From positions 124,001 through 188,000 of the forward strand of contig NZ_JAAXCV010000027.1 in NCBI RefSeq assembly GCF_012911895.1: a DNA stretch of 64,000 nt. The letters run 5' to 3'. The DNA comes from Bacillus sp. RO3 (GTDB lineage: Bacteria; Bacillota; Bacilli; Bacillales; Bacillaceae_B). The notes beneath the pieces were generated by a model. It was not told the origin of the DNA, ran no database searches, and saw only the letters and a list, made by a program, of their open reading frames with translations. Both the position numbers and the translations under genes were made by a program. Positions 60,451-64,000 of this stretch are shown piece after piece. The stretch's first letter is position 1, and every line of letters starts with the position of its first letter.

Positions 60451-62469
60451 TTATCCTGCCATATCTTCTTTTGAACCTTTTTGGAGCTGATACATTTGAT
60501 AGTAGCGTCCCATGCGTTTCATCAATTCGTCATGATTTCCACGCTCGACGATTTCTCCACGATCCAATACAAGGATCTGGTCAGAATTCTTAATCGTCGA
60601 AAGTCGGTGAGCGATAATGAAGGTTGTTCTCCCTTTCTTCAATACTTCCATCGCCTCCTGAATGACGGCCTCAGTCTCTGTGTCAATGCTCGACGTTGCC
60701 TCATCCAAAATCAGGATCGCTGGATTGAATGCCAGGGCACGGGCAAAGGATATCAATTGACGCTGACCTGATGATAGGGTACTCCCTTTCTCTATTACCG
60801 GCTCATCATAGCCGTTTTCCAGGTTTTTGAACACTTTTTCAGCACCGACGGCTTTAAGTGCCTTCTCCACCTGTTCCCTCGAGATCCTTGGGTCACCAAG
60901 ACTGACGTTTGATGCAATCGTTCCTGTAAATAAGTAAGGGTCCTGCAATACGATCCCCATATGCTCACGAATGGTCTGGAAGGGAATGTCAACAATGTCT
61001 TTTCCATCAATAAGAATTTTCCCCTCATTACTATCATAGAAACGGAACAACAGATTCATGATCGAGCTTTTCCCTGAACCTGTGTGCCCCACCAAAGCAA
61101 CGGTCTCCCCTTTGTTGGCCTTAAAGGTAATATCCTTCAACACATATTCATTTTCCTTGTATCCAAAGAATACATGTTCAAAGCTTACATTTCCGTCATA
61201 CTTGTTCATCTTCTTATCTTCCACCGGAGTTCCTGTCTCTTCCAACAACCGGAACACTCTCTCCCCTGCAACGAGTGCCTGTTCAAGATTGGCAAGCTGA
61301 TTGACAATCCCTGTCACAGGCTGGAACAACCGGTTAATATAATCGACAAAGGCATAGAGTACGCCCAGTGTCACGACAGAACCCACTCCGACTGACGCCC
61401 CCCCGAAATACCAGATGAAAGCCACAAAGGTAATATTCCTTAATACCCCCACAAGGTTATGGGAAGTCATGGAATTTAAGCTTAATAGTTTATTTTGATA
61501 CTTGAAATGAGTCCCGTTTAAGTCTTCGAATTCTTCATTCGTCTTCTTCTCTCGACTGAATGCCTGAATGATGTTCATTCCCTGTATGGATTCATTGATC
61601 ATGGCATTGATATCACTTACTTTCGACCTAATGATGTGATTATATTTAGACGCAAACTTTCTGTACAAGTACGTCCAAATGACCAAAATCGGGATCAAGA
61701 TCAAGCAAATCGCCGCTAACTTCACATCAAGGATAAAGAGTGCGATATAAATTCCGATGATATAGATCGTGCTTGAAAAGAAGGTAGATAACACGGTTAC
61801 ATATAGATCTCTTATCGCTTCCGTATCATTGGTTATCCTCGCTACGACCTTTCCTGCAGGCAGATTATCGAAATAGTAGATAGGTAATTTTTGAATGTGC
61901 TGAAACACATCATTCCTCATTTTCTGAATGACCCTGTTTGCCGCTTTCTTCAAATAAAATCCCTGACCGTATTGAAAAAATGCTGCAACGACAAGGAGGC
62001 CGAAATAAAAGGCAATCAATTGAATGATCTTAGGAATTTCAGGGTTATAAAAACGAAGCAGTTCTTCCCCCGTTAACTTCCTGGCAGGATAGGTTGCGGT
62101 TTTATCTCCCTTTTTAATGGTCAATTCCCCAGAAGTAACGGTTCGTTCCCCGTCAAAGGAAAGGGTGGCAGGAACATAGTAAAACACTCTTCCTACCTGA
62201 AGGATGCGGATGCTTTCCCCTTTTGCTTCGCCTTCAGAGAAGTACTGATCTCGTTTGTACCATTTCCCTCCATACTGAACCGCTTCTTCTCCCTCTACCG
62301 TTTCATACCAGAGGGATTCGATTCCGAGAATATGGTCATCAATCAGTTTTTTTGCAATGAATGGCCCTGCAAGTTCTGCCGCCACTGACACACTCAGCAT
62401 CAGAAGGGCAGCAATGATAATTTTTTTATAAATCAGGGCATATTCCGTTAATTTTCTTCCGACATTCAT
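60451..62469 (-). CDS. bmrD: Multidrug ABC exporter subunit BmrD (YheH-like)
   Basis: 672 residues, matching BmrD (673). Type I ABC exporter half: six helices with an unusually long extracytoplasmic insertion (about 45-135) after helix 1, then the nucleotide-binding domain with Walker A LVGHTGSGKSSIMN, signature TLSSGQRQLISFARA, Walker B AILILDEATSSID (catalytic Glu present). It heterodimerises with BmrC and carries the ATPase-competent site. ATGA overlap with bmrC. In B. subtilis bmrCD is induced by ribosome-targeting antibiotics. Confidence 0.94.
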   Translation of the reverse strand: MNVGRKLTEYALIYKKIIIAALLMLSVSVAAELAGPFIAKKLIDDHILGIESLWYETVEGEEAVQYGGKWYKRDQYFSEGEAKGESIRILQVGRVFYYVPATLSFDGERTVTSGELTIKKGDKTATYPARKLTGEELLRFYNPEIPKIIQLIAFYFGLLVVAAFFQYGQGFYLKKAANRVIQKMRNDVFQHIQKLPIYYFDNLPAGKVVARITNDTEAIRDLYVTVLSTFFSSTIYIIGIYIALFILDVKLAAICLILIPILVIWTYLYRKFASKYNHIIRSKVSDINAMINESIQGMNIIQAFSREKKTNEEFEDLNGTHFKYQNKLLSLNSMTSHNLVGVLRNITFVAFIWYFGGASVGVGSVVTLGVLYAFVDYINRLFQPVTGIVNQLANLEQALVAGERVFRLLEETGTPVEDKKMNKYDGNVSFEHVFFGYKENEYVLKDITFKANKGETVALVGHTGSGKSSIMNLLFRFYDSNEGKILIDGKDIVDIPFQTIREHMGIVLQDPYLFTGTIASNVSLGDPRISREQVEKALKAVGAEKVFKNLENGYDEPVIEKGSTLSSGQRQLISFARALAFNPAILILDEATSSIDTETEAVIQEAMEVLKKGRTTFIIAHRLSTIKNSDQILVLDRGEIVERGNHDELMKRMGRYYQMYQLQKGSKEDMAG

Positions 62470-64000
62470 GCCCCCACCTCCTCAAGTGAAGAATCTTCAA
62501 CTTGTTGGCGGTCGAATTGCTCTTTATACCAGCCACCATTTTCAAGGAGTCGATCGTGAACCCCTTCTTCCACTACTTTCCCATCTTCGAACACAACGAT
62601 CCAATCCGCATGTTGAACCGCCGAGAGCCGATGAGTCGTAATGATCGTCGTTTTCCCTTCACGTTCTGTACGGATGTTTTGTATGATTTTTGCTTCTGTT
62701 TTTGCATCTACAGCCGATAATGAGTCGTCTAGGATAAGGATCTCGGGATTTTTGATGAGTGCCCGGGCAATGGAAATCCGCTGTTTCTGACCGCCAGAAA
62801 GAGCCACACCCTTTTCCCCGACAAGAGTGGTCAACCCTTCAGGCAGCATATCAAGATCTTTTTTGAAATCAGCCAGTTCAATCGCTTTTACTAGATCCTC
62901 TTCTGTTGCATCATGCCTTCCGAAAAGGATGTTTTCCTTGACCGTCCTTGAGAATAGAACATGATCCTGAGGCACATAACCGATCCAATCCCTTACTTGT
63001 TGTATCGTCAAATCATTTATCTCTATCCCCCCTATGGACAAAGTCCCCTTGCCTCCAGGGTATTCGCGCAGTAACTGCTTAATGAATGTTGTCTTTCCGC
63101 TCCCTGTTTTCCCTACAATTCCAAGGGTACTGCCCCCAGGAATGTGTAAATTGATATTTGATAAATTCAGAACCTGGGAAGATGGATACTGGAAGTCTAC
63201 AGCCTGAAATCCAATCTGGTCTGGAACATCGACTTTTTTCGGGTGATCGGGATCTCTGACATCCTGCACATAATCAAGGGTTTCCTGAACCCTGTCAAGA
63301 GACGCATTACCCCTCTGCATGATATTGATTAACTCCCCGATGGCAAACATCGGCCAGATTAACATCCCTAAATAGACATTAAAGGACACAAGCTCTCCCA
63401 ATGTAATGGATTGATGAAACACAAGGTATGCTCCGTAGCCCAGTCCGATCAAATAGCTTAATCCTACAAGCACTTTAATCGTTGGTTCGAAAAGAGAGTC
63501 GATGACTGCAACAGCGATATTCTTGTTGTATACGTCTTCAGTCATGTCGGCGAATTGCTTCTCATCCGCTCTTTCCTGAACATATGCCCTAATGACTCTG
63601 ACCCCTGCAATGGACTCCAGTACTTTGTCATTTAAATCCCCGAATGAATCCTGTGCTTCTGTGAACCGTTTATGAATCCTGGCTCCATATACCTTCATCA
63701 ACAATGCCATGACAGGCAGCGGCAATATCGCCGCGATGGTTAACTTCCAGCTGATGAGAAACCCCATGGTAAAGAGGATCGTCAACATAAAGACACTGGA
63801 GTCGATCAGTGTCAACACTCCGAAACCTGCTGTAACCGATATGGCTTTTAAATCATTCGTGGCCCTTGCCATTAAATCTCCGGTACGATTTTTTTCAAAA
63901 AATGTCGGAGTCATCTTTAACAAGTGGCCCATGAATTTACTCCGGAGCTTTCGTTCAACGAGAAAGGCTCCGCCAAATAACTGATACATCCACACATACG
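62466..64000 (-). CDS. bmrC: Multidrug ABC exporter subunit BmrC (YheI-like), 5' end beyond the window
   Basis: About 511 of roughly 585 residues are visible; the frame is open through the right edge. Helices from the second membrane segment on, then Walker A IVGKTGSGKTTFIKQ, signature ALSGGQKQRISIARA, and Walker B EILILDDSLSAVD, where the catalytic Glu is Asp. That degenerate site is the known feature of the BmrC half in BmrC/BmrD heterodimers. Any regulatory leader peptide (bmrB in B. subtilis) lies outside the window. Confidence 0.93.
   Translation of the reverse strand, partial: YVWMYQLFGGAFLVERKLRSKFMGHLLKMTPTFFEKNRTGDLMARATNDLKAISVTAGFGVLTLIDSSVFMLTILFTMGFLISWKLTIAAILPLPVMALLMKVYGARIHKRFTEAQDSFGDLNDKVLESIAGVRVIRAYVQERADEKQFADMTEDVYNKNIAVAVIDSLFEPTIKVLVGLSYLIGLGYGAYLVFHQSITLGELVSFNVYLGMLIWPMFAIGELINIMQRGNASLDRVQETLDYVQDVRDPDHPKKVDVPDQIGFQAVDFQYPSSQVLNLSNINLHIPGGSTLGIVGKTGSGKTTFIKQLLREYPGGKGTLSIGGIEINDLTIQQVRDWIGYVPQDHVLFSRTVKENILFGRHDATEEDLVKAIELADFKKDLDMLPEGLTTLVGEKGVALSGGQKQRISIARALIKNPEILILDDSLSAVDAKTEAKIIQNIRTEREGKTTIITTHRLSAVQHADWIVVFEDGKVVEEGVHDRLLENGGWYKEQFDRQQVEDSSLEEVGA

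Noticed and set aside
1-64000. CRISPR arrays, rRNA genes, canonical tRNAs, transposase genes or prophage
   Set aside because: None seen; the only repeat array (21438-21825) has unequal spacing, alternating cores and no cas genes.

Overview
The window is chromosomal DNA of a spore-forming, low-to-moderate-GC Bacillaceae bacterium (a Bacillus/Rossellomorea-type organism; genus inferred, not proven). The evidence is extensive synteny with the Bacillus subtilis yhe-yha-ecs-hem-yhf region (yhfI, yhfH, yhgE, yhgD, hemYHE, hmoB, ecsCBA, hit, trpP, yhaH, scoC, yhaI, yhaJ, prsA, yhaL, yhaM, yhaN, yhaO, yhaP, yhaQ, yhzC, yhaR, hemZ, yhaX, yheA-yheE, sspB, bmrCD), plus sporulation genes (an alpha/beta SASP, YheC/YheD coat proteins, YjcZ/SscA peptides). 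No rRNA, canonical tRNA, CRISPR array, prophage or insertion sequence with a transposase was seen.

Layout. 1-14.4 kb: YhfI hydrolase (cut by the window edge), YhfH, a YtkA-type lipoprotein, YhgE with its TetR regulator YhgD, a LysM-GH18 spore-type glucosaminidase, the heme operon hemE-hemH-hemY, the heme oxygenase HmoB, an isochorismatase-like hydrolase, and a liaF-liaS-liaR envelope-stress operon without liaIH. 14.6-21.3 kb: a YhfA-type transporter, a PAP2 phosphatase, an M20 amidohydrolase, a DoxX-like protein and the ecsA-ecsB-ecsC operon. 21.3-28.4 kb: a 690-bp gene-free spacer with six short alternating repeats, then hit, trpP (TRAP-type leader), yhaH, scoC, yhaI, yhaJ, three tandem YjcZ-type micropeptides, prsA and yhaL. 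28.4-44.8 kb: YhaM RNase, an MFS exporter, the YhaN/YhaO SbcCD-like pair, the YhaQ/YhaP ABC exporter, YhaR and an acyl-CoA ligase behind a consensus cre site, HemZ, YhaX, YheA and YheB. 44.9-50 kb: four consecutive ATP-grasp genes of the YheC/YheD coat family. 50-64 kb: a ferritin-like protein, small Bacillus genes, a CstR-like sensor, a YxkF-MsmX pair, sspB, fumC, the tcyABC cystine importer, and the heterodimeric multidrug ABC exporter bmrC-bmrD (bmrC cut by the right edge).

How the parts connect. Heme metabolism is represented by HemE/HemH/HemY and HemZ (synthesis) and HmoB (breakdown). Envelope and secretion quality control is represented by LiaFSR, EcsABC and PrsA. ScoC is the transition-state regulator. 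Spore formation is represented by YheC/D paralogs, YjcZ peptides, the LysM-GH18 enzyme and SspB. Carbon control is suggested by cre-like sites, the strongest in front of the acyl-CoA ligase.

The least explained structures are: (i) a 68-nt tRNA-like cloverleaf ending in ACCA inside the 5' leader of the SASP gene; (ii) the alternating repeat array between ecsA and hit, probably a non-coding RNA; (iii) a long hairpin between hemH and hemY; (iv) three 23-bp palindromes around yhgD/yhgE that look like the YhgD operator; and (v) the four-gene ATP-grasp expansion. All calls come from reading the sequence and from memory of protein families; no search was run.
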